Shown here piece after piece: positions 16,689-24,223 of a stretch of DNA of 64,000 nt. Positions within the stretch are counted from its first letter, which is position 1, and each line of letters begins with the position of its first letter. The position numbers were made by a program, and so were the translations under genes. The stretch lies in contig NZ_JAJNMP010000001.1 of NCBI RefSeq assembly GCF_021044935.1, positions 434,001 to 498,000 on the forward strand, written 5' to 3'. The notes beneath the pieces are model-generated. The model had not been told where the DNA came from and did not search any database. It worked only from the letters and a program-made list of their open reading frames with translations. This DNA comes from Agromyces cavernae (GTDB lineage Bacteria; Actinomycetota; Actinomycetes; Actinomycetales; Microbacteriaceae).

Positions 16689-17108
16689 ATGGACATGAAC
16701 GAGATGAGTCCGCTGTTCGTCATCTCGGTCGCCGCCGAACTCGCCGGCATGCACCCGCAGACGCTGCGGCAGTACGACCGCATGGGGCTCGTGTCGCCGA
16801 CGCGCACGGCGGGCAAGTCGCGCCGGTATTCGATGCGCGATGTGGCGCAGCTGCGTGAGATCGCGCAGCTCTCGAGTGAGGGCGTGAGCCTCGAGGGCAT
16901 CCGCCGAGTGCTCGGCCTCGAAGACGAGGTGGCGACGCTGCGTGCCCGCGTGCGCGAGCTCGAGGCGGCGCTCGCCGACGAGATGCTCAACCGGCCCGGG
17001 CGTCGCGTGTTCGCGGCGGGCTCGGCCGGCGAGGTCGTCACCCTGCGCGCCGGCACGCGCGTGCGGCGCGAGAACGCCGTCGTGGTCTGGCGGCCGCTCG
17101 AGCGCTGA
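16689..17108 (+). CDS. hspR: Heat-shock repressor HspR (MerR family)
   Basis: The 139-residue protein has an N-terminal MerR helix-turn-helix. SVAAELAGMHPQTLRQYDRM is followed by a wing with GKSRRYSMRDV, then a short coiled coil. HspR binds HAIR operators and represses dnaK and clpB, with DnaK as co-repressor. Three HAIR boxes in this window (two before dnaK, one before clpB) are its expected targets. It is the last gene of the operon, so the system is autoregulated. Confidence 0.95.
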   Translation: MDMNEMSPLFVISVAAELAGMHPQTLRQYDRMGLVSPTRTAGKSRRYSMRDVAQLREIAQLSSEGVSLEGIRRVLGLEDEVATLRARVRELEAALADEMLNRPGRRVFAAGSAGEVVTLRAGTRVRRENAVVVWRPLER

Positions 17109-17123
17109 TCGCGCCGGCATCTC

Positions 17124-17247
17124 GCCGAGAGTGCAGTCGCCGCCGTCCTGAGGGCGCGGAGTGCACTTTCGGCGGTGGGGTACGAGTGACGCGTCGACCC
17201 GAGTGTGCAGTTCTCGCCGTTCCAAGGGCGAGGAGGGCACTCTCGAG
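17124..17247. repeat. Two palindromes of the GAGTGCAGTT family
   Basis: The first has arms GCCGAGAGTGCA (17124-17135) and TGCACTTTCGGC (17162-17173) with one mismatch. The second is less perfect, from CGAGTGTGCAGTT (17200) to GGCACTCTCG (near 17246). They fill the space between the convergent hspR and 17263 genes and may terminate transcription from both sides. Related to the copy at 182-240. Confidence 0.6.
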
Positions 17248-17262
17248 GAGAGCGGCTGGGTG

Positions 17263-17940
17263 CTACCACGCCGACGCGGGCGCCTCCACCACGGGAACCG
17301 GAGAGGTCGTCCAGTGCGCGCCGTTGCCGTAGTGGCTCGTCGCCCACGGCGACGCCCAGATCGCGGCCGCGGTCGTCGCGGCCGACGTGCCGGCGTCGAG
17401 CCCGGCCTCGATCGCGTCGTAGAACGAAAGGCGCCGCAGGCTGTCGGCCGCGTACTCGGCGCCGACCTGCAGCGTGGCGTAGCTGCCGAGGCCCGAGCCG
17501 CCTCCCGACCCGTTGCCGTTGTTGAGCGGGTTGTTGCGGTTCCACCAGTTGTCGGGGCCGTTCTCCTCGCGCATCCACTGCGTGATGACCGCCACGTTCT
17601 CGTCGGTCACGGGGAATCCGCCGAAGACGAGCACGAGCTTCGCCCAGTCGTGGTTCGTCCCGCCGGCGACGAGGGTCTGGGGGCCGGTGGCGGCGGTGTA
17701 CGACTCGTGCGAGACGGCGGGCGCTGCGACATCCGATGCGACCTCGACCTGCTGCGTGTCACCGGAGTGCGGCGAGTCCGCCGACGCCGCGAACGCCGGC
17801 GAAGCCGAGTCGGGACGCGAAAGCGGAGCGAGCGCGAGCGTGGCGATCAGGCCCAGCACGGCCGTGACCGAGAGCACGCCGGCGAAGCGGCGAACGAATC
17901 GCTCGCCGCGTTCCGCTCCCCCGTGCCGTGCGCGCCGCAT
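17263..17940 (-). CDS. Secreted or membrane-anchored protein, possible lysozyme-like fold
   Basis: The product has about 225 residues. An N-terminal basic segment and one hydrophobic helix (VLSVTAVLGLIATLALA) indicate a signal anchor or signal peptide. A Ser/Ala/Val-rich spacer follows. The C-terminal domain contains VITQWMREENGPDNWWNRNN, then PLNNG and SYATLQVGAEYAAD, with an acidic residue in the helix that could be catalytic as in lysozyme-like hydrolases. This pattern is reminiscent of peptidoglycan-active proteins but is not a firm match. The ATG at 17940 is preferred over 17979 because a TACCCT promoter-like hexamer lies between them. It is divergent from the 18018 methyltransferase gene. 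Confidence 0.6.
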   Translation of the reverse strand: MRRARHGGAERGERFVRRFAGVLSVTAVLGLIATLALAPLSRPDSASPAFAASADSPHSGDTQQVEVASDVAAPAVSHESYTAATGPQTLVAGGTNHDWAKLVLVFGGFPVTDENVAVITQWMREENGPDNWWNRNNPLNNGNGSGGGSGLGSYATLQVGAEYAADSLRRLSFYDAIEAGLDAGTSAATTAAAIWASPWATSHYGNGAHWTTSPVPVVEAPASAW

Positions 17941-18005
17941 GCGAGCACCGAGGGTAGCAAAGTCGAGTGGGCGCCGCATTCAGGGTCGGGCCGCGACGTG
18001 CCGCG

Positions 18006-18011
18006 TACCCT
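18006..18011 (+). promoter_or_regulatory. -10 hexamer of the methyltransferase gene
   Basis: TACCCT is followed by exactly 6 bases and the ATG at 18018, with no Shine-Dalgarno. A leaderless start is likely. Confidence 0.5.
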
Positions 18012-18017
18012 TGGCGC

Positions 18018-19283
18018 ATGCCCTTCGATTTCGGCGTGCTGCGCCGCCGCCCCGACATCGAGGGGCCGGGTCTCGAAGCATCGGATGCCGCTGACCGGCT
18101 CGTGCTCGACGAAGCGGCCGCGCTCATCGCGGCGTCCGGCCCGGGCGACGTCGCCGTCATCGACGACGCCTACGGCGCGATCGCGCTCGGTGCGGCCGAC
18201 GCCGGGGTACGCGGCATCCGGGTGCATCAGGATCTCGTGACCGGCGAACGCGCGCTCGCCGAGAACGCGGCGCGCACCGGGCTCGTCGACGCCGTGCGGT
18301 CGATGCCGTTCACGGCCGAGCTCGTCGCCGATGTGCGGCTCGTGCTCGTGCGCCTGCCGCGCTCGCTCGACCGGCTCGACGAGGTGGCGGGGCTCGTCGC
18401 CGCGCACGCGCACCCCGAGGTCGTGCTCGTCGCGGGCGGCCGCATCAAGCACATGTCGCTCGCCATGAACGACGTGCTGCGCCGGCACTTCGGCGCCCTC
18501 GACGTGTCGCATGCGCGCCAGAAGTCGCGGGTGCTCATCGCGCGGGAGCCCGTCGGTCGAGGAGCGCAGCGTATCGAGACCACCGCGGCGACGAGTCGCG
18601 ATACGGCGTCGGGTCTCGAGACGCGTCCTCCTTCGTCGGCCGCTCCTCGACCGGCTGGGGAGGCGTCGGCTCCTCGACCGGCTGGGGAGGCGTCGGCCGC
18701 TCCTCGACCGGCGACGTGGCCGCGCCGCGAACGCCACGACGACCTCGGGCTCACCGTGGTCGCGCACGGCGGAGTCTTCGCCGGCACGGGCGTCGACATC
18801 GGCACGCGGTTCCTCCTCGCGCACCTCGCCGACGCGGTTCCGGATGCCGCGACCGCGGTCGACCTCGCCTGCGGCACCGGCGTCGTGGCGACCTGGCTGG
18901 CGCGCGAGCGCGCCGGTCTGCGGGTGACCGCGACCGATCGCTCGGCCTCGGCAGCGGCATCCGCTCGCCTGACGGCCGACGCGAACGGCGTCGCCGATCG
19001 CGTGCACGTGACGCAGGCCGACGGGCTCGAGCTGCTCGCTGACGCGAGCGAACGACTCGTGGTGCTGAATCCGCCGTTCCACTCCGATGCCGCACTGCAC
19101 ACGGGCATCGCCGCACACCTCTTCGCCGACGCCGCGCGGGTGCTCGCTCCGGGCGGCGAATTGTTGTGCGTGTGGAACTCGCACCTGCGGTATCGGCCGA
19201 TGCTCGAGCGCGTGGTCGGGCCGACGCGGCAGATCGCGCGCAACGCGAAGTTCACCGTCACCGCGTCGGCGCGGCGCACGTGA
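18018..19283 (+). CDS. SAM-dependent methyltransferase, RsmC/RlmG-like
   Basis: The 421-residue protein has two Rossmann-like halves, as in the RsmC/RlmG guanine-N2 methyltransferases of ribosomal RNA. The N-terminal half is a degenerate copy. The C-terminal half has the SAM motif VDLACGTGVVATWLA and the catalytic VVLNPPFHSD (NPPF motif). The joint between halves, about residues 178-233, is encoded by a palindromic repeat plus two tandem 27-base units giving a duplicated APRPAGEAS peptide, so the linker is an insertion. Whether the target is 16S or 23S rRNA cannot be told from sequence. The clpS gene follows after 43 bases. Confidence 0.85.
   Translation: MPFDFGVLRRRPDIEGPGLEASDAADRLVLDEAAALIAASGPGDVAVIDDAYGAIALGAADAGVRGIRVHQDLVTGERALAENAARTGLVDAVRSMPFTAELVADVRLVLVRLPRSLDRLDEVAGLVAAHAHPEVVLVAGGRIKHMSLAMNDVLRRHFGALDVSHARQKSRVLIAREPVGRGAQRIETTAATSRDTASGLETRPPSSAAPRPAGEASAPRPAGEASAAPRPATWPRRERHDDLGLTVVAHGGVFAGTGVDIGTRFLLAHLADAVPDAATAVDLACGTGVVATWLARERAGLRVTATDRSASAAASARLTADANGVADRVHVTQADGLELLADASERLVVLNPPFHSDAALHTGIAAHLFADAARVLAPGGELLCVWNSHLRYRPMLERVVGPTRQIARNAKFTVTASARRT
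18551..18715. repeat. Expanded palindromic repeat inside the methyltransferase gene
   Basis: The left arm GGTCGAGGAGCG (18555-18566) and right arm CGCTCCTCGACC (18641-18652) belong to the same family as the 15585 element, with the GTATCGAGACC/GGTCTCGA core between. The right arm is then duplicated. Two 27-base tandem units (18643-18669 and 18670-18696) and a partial third extend it. The reading frame is kept throughout. Confidence 0.75.
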
Positions 19284-19314
19284 CGGGGGAGTACCGTCGC
19301 GCGCGAGGTCGTGT

Positions 19315-19320
19315 CAGGCT
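19315..19320 (+). promoter_or_regulatory. -10-like hexamer of clpS
   Basis: CAGGCT ends 6 bases before the GTG start of clpS at 19327, the same spacing as at other apparently leaderless genes here. Confidence 0.4.
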
Positions 19321-19326
19321 TGGAGT

Positions 19327-19620
19327 GTGACCCCGTCGACCCTCGAGCAGCACGACACCGAACTCCGCGACCACGTCGCGGCCGACGTGCCGTGGCAGAC
19401 GGTCGTGTGGGACGACCCGGTGAACCTGATGACCTACGTGACCTACGTCTTCCGCAGCTACTTCGGCTTCCCGCGAGAGAAGGCCGAGCACCTCATGATG
19501 CAGGTGCACACCGAGGGCCGGGCCGTCGTCGCGAGCGGCAGACGCGAGCAGATGGAGCACCACGTGCAGGCCATGCACAGCTACGGGCTGCAGGCCACGG
19601 TCTCGAGGGCCGAGACGTGA
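19327..19620 (+). CDS. clpS: ATP-dependent Clp protease adaptor ClpS
   Basis: The 97-residue protein delivers N-degron substrates to the ClpAP/ClpCP protease. WQTVVWDDPVNLMTYVTYVF is the ClpS core (the VWDDPVN motif), followed by the HTEGRAVVASG loop. The hydrophobic pocket that reads N-terminal residues is built from these segments. Length fits (E. coli 106). The GTG start is preferred because homology begins soon after. Its stop overlaps the GTG start of the DUF2017 gene (GTGA), so the two are translationally coupled. Confidence 0.95.
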   Translation: MTPSTLEQHDTELRDHVAADVPWQTVVWDDPVNLMTYVTYVFRSYFGFPREKAEHLMMQVHTEGRAVVASGRREQMEHHVQAMHSYGLQATVSRAET

Positions 19621-20111
19621 TCGTCGCAGGCCTCGGCGGGGGCGAGGGCATCCGCATCGTGCTCGAGACCGAAGAGGCGATGCTGCTCTCGGAGCTCGCC
19701 GATCAGGTCGACTCGGTGCTGCTGCTCGGCGAAGCCGACGACCCCGCGCTCGGCCGGTTACTGCCGAACGCCTATCCCGAAGACCTCGAGGCGTCCGAGG
19801 AGTTCACCCGCTACACCCGCGAGAGCCTCGTCGACGGAAAGCGCCAGGCCGCCCAGTCGGTGCGCGACGCGACCGCGGTCGACCACCCCGGCGACGGCGT
19901 GGTGCAGATCGAGCTCGACCAGGCTCAGGCGTGGGGTTGGCTGACGTTCCTCACCGACCTGCGCCTCATCCTCGCCGAGCGGGTCGGCCTCGACGACGAC
20001 GAGAGCGACGCCGACGTCGAGACCCGCGACGACTACCTGCGTGCCGCGTACGAGTGGGCCGGGTTCGTGCAGGGGTCGATGCTCGAGGTGCTCGACCCGA
20101 TCAAGCCCTGA
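19617..20111 (+). CDS. DUF2017 family protein
   Basis: The 164-residue acidic protein is a DUF2017 member, recognised by its place directly after clpS (a pairing common in actinobacteria) and by its sequence. It has an EEAMLLSELADQVDSVLLL segment, a central YTRESLVDGKR, and WLTFLTDLRLILAERVG near the C-terminus. No catalytic motif is visible and its function is unknown. The pairing suggests a role in Clp-dependent proteolysis. The start GTG overlaps the clpS stop; no separate promoter or ribosome binding site is seen. Confidence 0.85.
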   Translation: MIVAGLGGGEGIRIVLETEEAMLLSELADQVDSVLLLGEADDPALGRLLPNAYPEDLEASEEFTRYTRESLVDGKRQAAQSVRDATAVDHPGDGVVQIELDQAQAWGWLTFLTDLRLILAERVGLDDDESDADVETRDDYLRAAYEWAGFVQGSMLEVLDPIKP

Positions 20112-20239
20112 GCGCCCCGAGCGCAGCGCGGGCCGCACCCGCCCGCGCGCCGCGCCCGCGCGCGCCGGCCGCATGCTGGCATGCTGATGCCGAACGGCCG
20201 CCGCCGCGCGCGGGGGCCGCACGACGACAGGAGCGCCCA

Positions 20240-21379
20240 GTGAGTCGAACCGCGACCGCAACCGAGACCGCCGCGACCGTCCGGGAGCCCGCCTCGATCC
20301 TGCGCGTCCTCCGCAACCCGGCCGCCACGGCGGAGTCGCTCGAGTCGACGGCCCTCGTGCTCGGTGCGGCGGTGTTCGTCGTCGGCGGCGTCATCGCGTG
20401 GATCTCGTTCCTCGGTCGTGACCTCGCGATCGCGGGGGAGGGGTCGCTCGGGCAGTACGTGGCGATCGGTTCGGTCGCCGTGACGCTCCTCGCCTTCGTC
20501 CTGGGCCGCATCGCGCTGCGCCGGCGTGCCGATGAGTCGGACGCGTCCGGGGATGCCCTTCCCGGCCTCGAAACCCCGGGTGTGAAGATCCACTGGTTCG
20601 ACCTCACCGCGATCGCCGTCGCGCACGCCGTCATCGCACTGCTCGGCTGGATCGGACTCTCCGACCTGCTCGAGCGCAGCTTTCAGGGCGCTGTCGTGTT
20701 CACCCTGCCGGGGGCGCTGCTCGCGGGTGTCGCGTTCGCCGTCACCGCCTACGCCGTGTTCCTGTCGTCGGCCCACCTCACGCCGATGCTGCTCTCGTTC
20801 GTGCTCGCGCTGTTCCTCGTCGTCGGCGCGCTGGCGAGCATGCTGAGCGCGAGCGACCCCCAGTGGTGGCAGGAGAACCTCAGCGCACTCGGCATGACCG
20901 ACGACATCTCATCGCTCGCGTTCAACGTCACGTTGATCATCGCGGGTGCGATCGTCACCACCATCGCGCGTTACGCGACCGCGTCGGTTCCGGTCACGAC
21001 CGCGGCCGAGGTGCGGGGGCGCAACATCGTGCGCGTCGGCCTCATCCTCATCGGCATCTTCCTGGCCTGCGTCGGCATCTTCCCGGTCGACCGGTTCTTC
21101 CTCGTGCACAACACCGTCGCGACGGGCATGGCCGTGGTCTTCGCGGTCGTCGTCATCGGCTTGCGCTGGTTCATCCCGTCGATGCCCCGCGTCTTCATCC
21201 TGCTCGGCTATGTCTACGTCGGGGTCATCGCGATGCTCGGGGTGTTCTTCGCGACGGGCTACTACAACCTCACCGCGGTCGAACTCGTCGCCGGCGTGCT
21301 GATCTTCAGCTGGATCATCGTGTTCCTGCGCAGCTCGGGTGCGATGCACACGCAGCCGCGGGCCGTGCCGGCGGCCTGA
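20240..21379 (+). CDS. Multi-pass membrane protein, DUF998-like
   Basis: The 379-residue protein has about 10 predicted transmembrane helices and almost no extramembrane domain, with a cytoplasmic basic loop (RRRADESDASGD) after TM2. The alternation of short helices and an FPVDRFFLVHNTVATGMA motif resembles DUF998/frag1-type membrane proteins, where an F-P-x-D...H motif recurs; this is a tentative match. GTG start with CAGGAG six bases upstream. The 128-base gap before it is extremely GC-rich and holds no recognised feature. A 42-base perfect palindrome terminator follows. Confidence 0.65.
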   Translation: MSRTATATETAATVREPASILRVLRNPAATAESLESTALVLGAAVFVVGGVIAWISFLGRDLAIAGEGSLGQYVAIGSVAVTLLAFVLGRIALRRRADESDASGDALPGLETPGVKIHWFDLTAIAVAHAVIALLGWIGLSDLLERSFQGAVVFTLPGALLAGVAFAVTAYAVFLSSAHLTPMLLSFVLALFLVVGALASMLSASDPQWWQENLSALGMTDDISSLAFNVTLIIAGAIVTTIARYATASVPVTTAAEVRGRNIVRVGLILIGIFLACVGIFPVDRFFLVHNTVATGMAVVFAVVVIGLRWFIPSMPRVFILLGYVYVGVIAMLGVFFATGYYNLTAVELVAGVLIFSWIIVFLRSSGAMHTQPRAVPAA

Positions 21380-21395
21380 GCGCCGCGTCGCAGGA

Positions 21396-21437
21396 ACGAA
21401 CGAGGGGCGGATGTCGCGACATCCGCCCCTCGTTCGT
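21396..21437. terminator. Bidirectional terminator, 42-base perfect palindrome
   Basis: The two 21-base halves (21396-21416 and 21417-21437) are exact inverted repeats with no loop, centred on ATGTCGCGACAT. It lies between the convergent membrane-protein and SHOCT genes and should stop transcripts from both sides. Confidence 0.85.
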
Positions 21438-21447
21438 CGTTCAGCGA

Positions 21448-21849
21448 CTACGCGCTGTGCGCGAGTGCCTTCGTCTTGAGCTGCTCGTACTCGGCCTGCG
21501 AGATCGTGCCGGAATCGAGGAGCGCCTTGGCCTTCGCGATCTCGTCGGACGGGCTCGCCGAGGTGCCCGCGGTCTGGCGGATGTACTGCTCGGTCGCCGC
21601 CTGGTACTGCTTCGCCTCCTTCTGCGAGCGCTCGGCCATGCTGTTGCCGCGCGCGATCAGGTAGACCAGCGCCGTGAGGAAGGGCACGAAGATCAGGAAG
21701 AGGATCCACACCGCCTTCCACCAGCCGTTGAGCTTGTGGTCGCGGAACAGGTCGCCGATGATCGCGAACAGGGCGAAGAGGTACGCCGTGAACGCGAAGA
21801 TCCAGAGGAACCACCAGATCACGTCCCAGAAACTCTCCCAGAAACTCAT
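21448..21849 (-). CDS. Membrane protein with PLDc_N and SHOCT domains
   Basis: The 133-residue product has two N-terminal helices (FLWIFAFTAYLFALFAIIGDLF and one ending near LVYLIARG, joined by KLNGWWKAVWILF) matching the PLDc_N two-helix domain of cardiolipin-synthase N-termini. A C-terminal SHOCT motif (IAKAKALLDSGTISQAEYEQ) follows. SHOCT is a short oligomerisation domain. Start at the ATG with GAAAGG six bases upstream. The function is unknown; a role in membrane assembly is possible. A second SHOCT protein lies at 23853. Confidence 0.8.
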   Translation of the reverse strand: MSFWESFWDVIWWFLWIFAFTAYLFALFAIIGDLFRDHKLNGWWKAVWILFLIFVPFLTALVYLIARGNSMAERSQKEAKQYQAATEQYIRQTAGTSASPSDEIAKAKALLDSGTISQAEYEQLKTKALAHSA

Positions 21850-22046
21850 GTGCAGCCTTTCACTGTGATGTGCGCCCCCCATGAGCGCCGCTGGGGCGAA
21901 CCTATCGCGTGGCGGTCCCGCACGTCCACGTTCCACGCCGCCACGCCGCTACCCTCGACGCGAGAGGACGCATTCGGGAGAGTGGCTCCAGGTATTCGCC
22001 GTTCGACCGCGTGTTCCGCTGACGGGTTCGGCAGACAGGAGCTGGC

Positions 22047-23363
22047 ATGACGCTCGCGATACCTCCGAGAGACGCGGATGTCACGCCGCGACGCCTGATC
22101 GTGCTGTCTGTGCCGGCACTGCTCATCGGCGTGGTCTCGGCGCTCGTGCTCTGGGCGCTCACCGCGGCTTCCGAGGCGTTGTCGTCGGTGCTCTGGGACG
22201 CGCTGCCGGGTGCGCTCGGTGTCGACTCGACAGGCTGGTGGACCGTGCTTGTGCTCACCGCGACCGGCCTCGCCGTCGGTCTCGTGCTGCTCGTCGCGCC
22301 CGGCCACGGCGGACCCGACTCGGCGACGACCGAGTTCGCCGAGCCGCCGCAGCCGCTGCGCAACCTGCCCGGACTCGCGATCGTGACGATGCTCTCGCTC
22401 GCGGGCGGGGTCAGCCTCGGCCCTGAGAACCCGATCATCGCGATCAACGTGGCGATGCTCGTCGCCGTCGGTGCCCGGTTCATGCCGAAGGTGCCCGCGC
22501 AGCTCACGGGCTCGCTCGCGGTCGCGGCGACGATCGGCGCGCTCTTCGACACGCCGGTCGCGGCAGCCCTGCTCTTCACCGGCATCGTCGCGGCGCTGAA
22601 GTCGGGCGGCGCCCTGTGGGATCGCCTCTTCCTTCCGCTCGTCGCCGCGGGTGCGGGCGCGATCACGATGCATCTGCTGGGCCAGCAGGCCTTCGGATTC
22701 GACGTCCCCGGATACGACGGCCCGAAGCCTCCCGACCTGCTGACCGGCGCGATCGTGGCATGCGCCGCGACGGTCATCGCCCTGGCGATGCTGGCCGCGT
22801 TCCCCGTCGTGTACCGGATCATGCACTCGCTGCGCCACCCGGTGCTCATCGCGACGGCCGGCGGCCTGCTGCTCGGCCTGCTGGGACTCCTCGGCGGTCC
22901 GATCACGATGTTCAAGGGGCTCGAGCAGACGGGCGACCTGCTCGCGAACTCAGCAGACTACGACGCCGCCCAGCTCGCGGCGATGGCGGGCATCAAGATC
23001 GTCGCCCTGCTCGTCGCGGCGAGTTCGCTGTTCCGCGGCGGCCGGGTCTTCCCGTCGGTGTTCATCGGCGTGGCGCTCGGGCTGCTGGCCGGCGCGCTCA
23101 TCCCGGCCATGCCGGTCGGGCTCGCGATCGGCGCCGCGGTGCTCGGGGTGGTGCTCGTCGTCACCCGCGACGGCTGGATGGCGATCTTCGTCGCGGTCGC
23201 GATCGTGGGCGACATCTCGGTGCTCCCGGTGCTGTGCGTGATCGTGCTGCCGGCCTGGCTGCTCGTCACCCGGGCACCCGAATTCCGCATCGCGCCGCCC
23301 GATCCGGGTGCACCCGCGCCCGAGGCTCCCGAGCCGGGCGCACCGAAGGCGAATCAGGTATAG
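22047..23363 (+). CDS. ClC-family chloride channel/transporter-like protein
   Basis: The 438-residue protein has about 10-11 hydrophobic segments. The ClC selectivity-filter motifs are present in modified form. GGVSLGPENPII stands for the canonical GxxxGREGP and keeps the gating glutamate, GALFDTPVAAALL corresponds to the glutamate-flanking helix, and FRGGRVFPSVFIG stands for GxFxP. ClC proteins exchange chloride for protons or conduct chloride. The GREGP to GPENP change suggests altered ion selectivity. CAGGAG lies about 5 bases before the ATG. No partner gene is evident. Confidence 0.82.
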   Translation: MTLAIPPRDADVTPRRLIVLSVPALLIGVVSALVLWALTAASEALSSVLWDALPGALGVDSTGWWTVLVLTATGLAVGLVLLVAPGHGGPDSATTEFAEPPQPLRNLPGLAIVTMLSLAGGVSLGPENPIIAINVAMLVAVGARFMPKVPAQLTGSLAVAATIGALFDTPVAAALLFTGIVAALKSGGALWDRLFLPLVAAGAGAITMHLLGQQAFGFDVPGYDGPKPPDLLTGAIVACAATVIALAMLAAFPVVYRIMHSLRHPVLIATAGGLLLGLLGLLGGPITMFKGLEQTGDLLANSADYDAAQLAAMAGIKIVALLVAASSLFRGGRVFPSVFIGVALGLLAGALIPAMPVGLAIGAAVLGVVLVVTRDGWMAIFVAVAIVGDISVLPVLCVIVLPAWLLVTRAPEFRIAPPDPGAPAPEAPEPGAPKANQV

Positions 23364-23384
23364 CGCCATCGCCCGCTCCGGGAT

Positions 23385-23390
23385 TAGTCT
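23385..23390 (+). promoter_or_regulatory. -10 hexamer for the 23420 operon
   Basis: TAGTCT lies 30 bases before the GTG at 23420. The gene that follows has a clear ribosome binding site, consistent with a short leader. Confidence 0.35.
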
Positions 23391-23419
23391 GCACACACAA
23401 CGCACGAAGGGGGAACGAC

Positions 23420-23848
23420 GTGGCGGAGTTCGAGTACGGCCCGGTTGATCTGTATCTCGTCGGGTTCGAAGGCGACCGGCCCGATGAGGGCACGCTCGAG
23501 GCGATCAGGGAGCTCGTCGCCGGAGGTGAGATCAGGCTGATCGACTTCCTCGTCGTCTCGAGGGAGCCCGACGGCTCGGTGCAGATCTCGGAGTTCGAGG
23601 AGATCGCCGACGACTACGGATTCGGCGTCACCGAGCTCGAGACGATCGGCCTCGTCGGCGACGAGGACGTCGAGGAGTTCGCCGAGCAGATCCCGCCGGG
23701 CACATCGGCGGCATTGCTCGCGATCGAGCTCGTCTGGGCCAAGACGCTCGCCTCTCGCTTCGCCCAGTCGGGCGGGGTCGTGCTGTCGGCCGAGCGCATT
23801 CCCGCCCCGGTCGTGAACGCCGTACTGGCAGAAGCCGAAGGGGAGTAA
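23420..23848 (+). CDS. DUF6325-like acidic protein
   Basis: The 142-residue protein begins MAEFEYGPVDLYLVGFEGD and continues with a ferredoxin-like alternation of strands and helices (IRLIDFLVVSRE; AALLAIELVWAKTLA). It is of the kind annotated DUF6325, often encoded just before a SHOCT protein, as here. The function is unknown; the fold resembles small stress-protein domains. GTG start with AAGGGGG about 6 bases upstream. Four bases separate it from the SHOCT gene. Confidence 0.7.
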   Translation: MAEFEYGPVDLYLVGFEGDRPDEGTLEAIRELVAGGEIRLIDFLVVSREPDGSVQISEFEEIADDYGFGVTELETIGLVGDEDVEEFAEQIPPGTSAALLAIELVWAKTLASRFAQSGGVVLSAERIPAPVVNAVLAEAEGE

Positions 23849-23852
23849 CGCC

Positions 23853-24203
23853 ATGCCGCTCAGAAGAATGGGACGCCCGGGCCTGATCGGAATGGCCGCG
23901 CGCACCGCCGTCGTCGCCGGCACGGCCACCGCGGTCAGCGGCAGCGTGCAACGGCACCAGCAGCAGAAGGCCCAGGACCAGTACGAGCAGCAGCAGTACG
24001 AGGCCCAGCAGCAGCAGGCGCAGATGAACGCCGCGGCGCAGCAGGCCGTCGCGCAGCAGCAGGCGGCCGCTCCGGCCGCTGCAGCGCCCGCGGCCGGCGG
24101 CACCGACGTCGTCGCCGAGCTGCAGAAGCTCGCCGCGCTCAAGGAGCAGGGCATCCTCAGTGACGCCGAATTCGCGGCGGCGAAGGCGAAGCTGCTCGGC
24201 TGA
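23853..24203 (+). CDS. SHOCT-domain protein with Gln-rich coiled segment
   Basis: The 116-residue protein has a weakly hydrophobic N-terminal segment (LIGMAARTAVVAGTATAVSG), a Gln/Ala-rich region predicted to be a coiled coil, and a C-terminal SHOCT motif (ELQKLAALKEQGILSDAEFA). It follows the DUF6325-like gene by four bases and precedes the polyketide synthase by 20. A role in oligomerisation is inferred from the domain; its link to the downstream enzymes is unproved. Confidence 0.75.
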   Translation: MPLRRMGRPGLIGMAARTAVVAGTATAVSGSVQRHQQQKAQDQYEQQQYEAQQQQAQMNAAAQQAVAQQQAAAPAAAAPAAGGTDVVAELQKLAALKEQGILSDAEFAAAKAKLLG

Positions 24204-24223
24204 CGCCCTGCTGCGACCACGCC

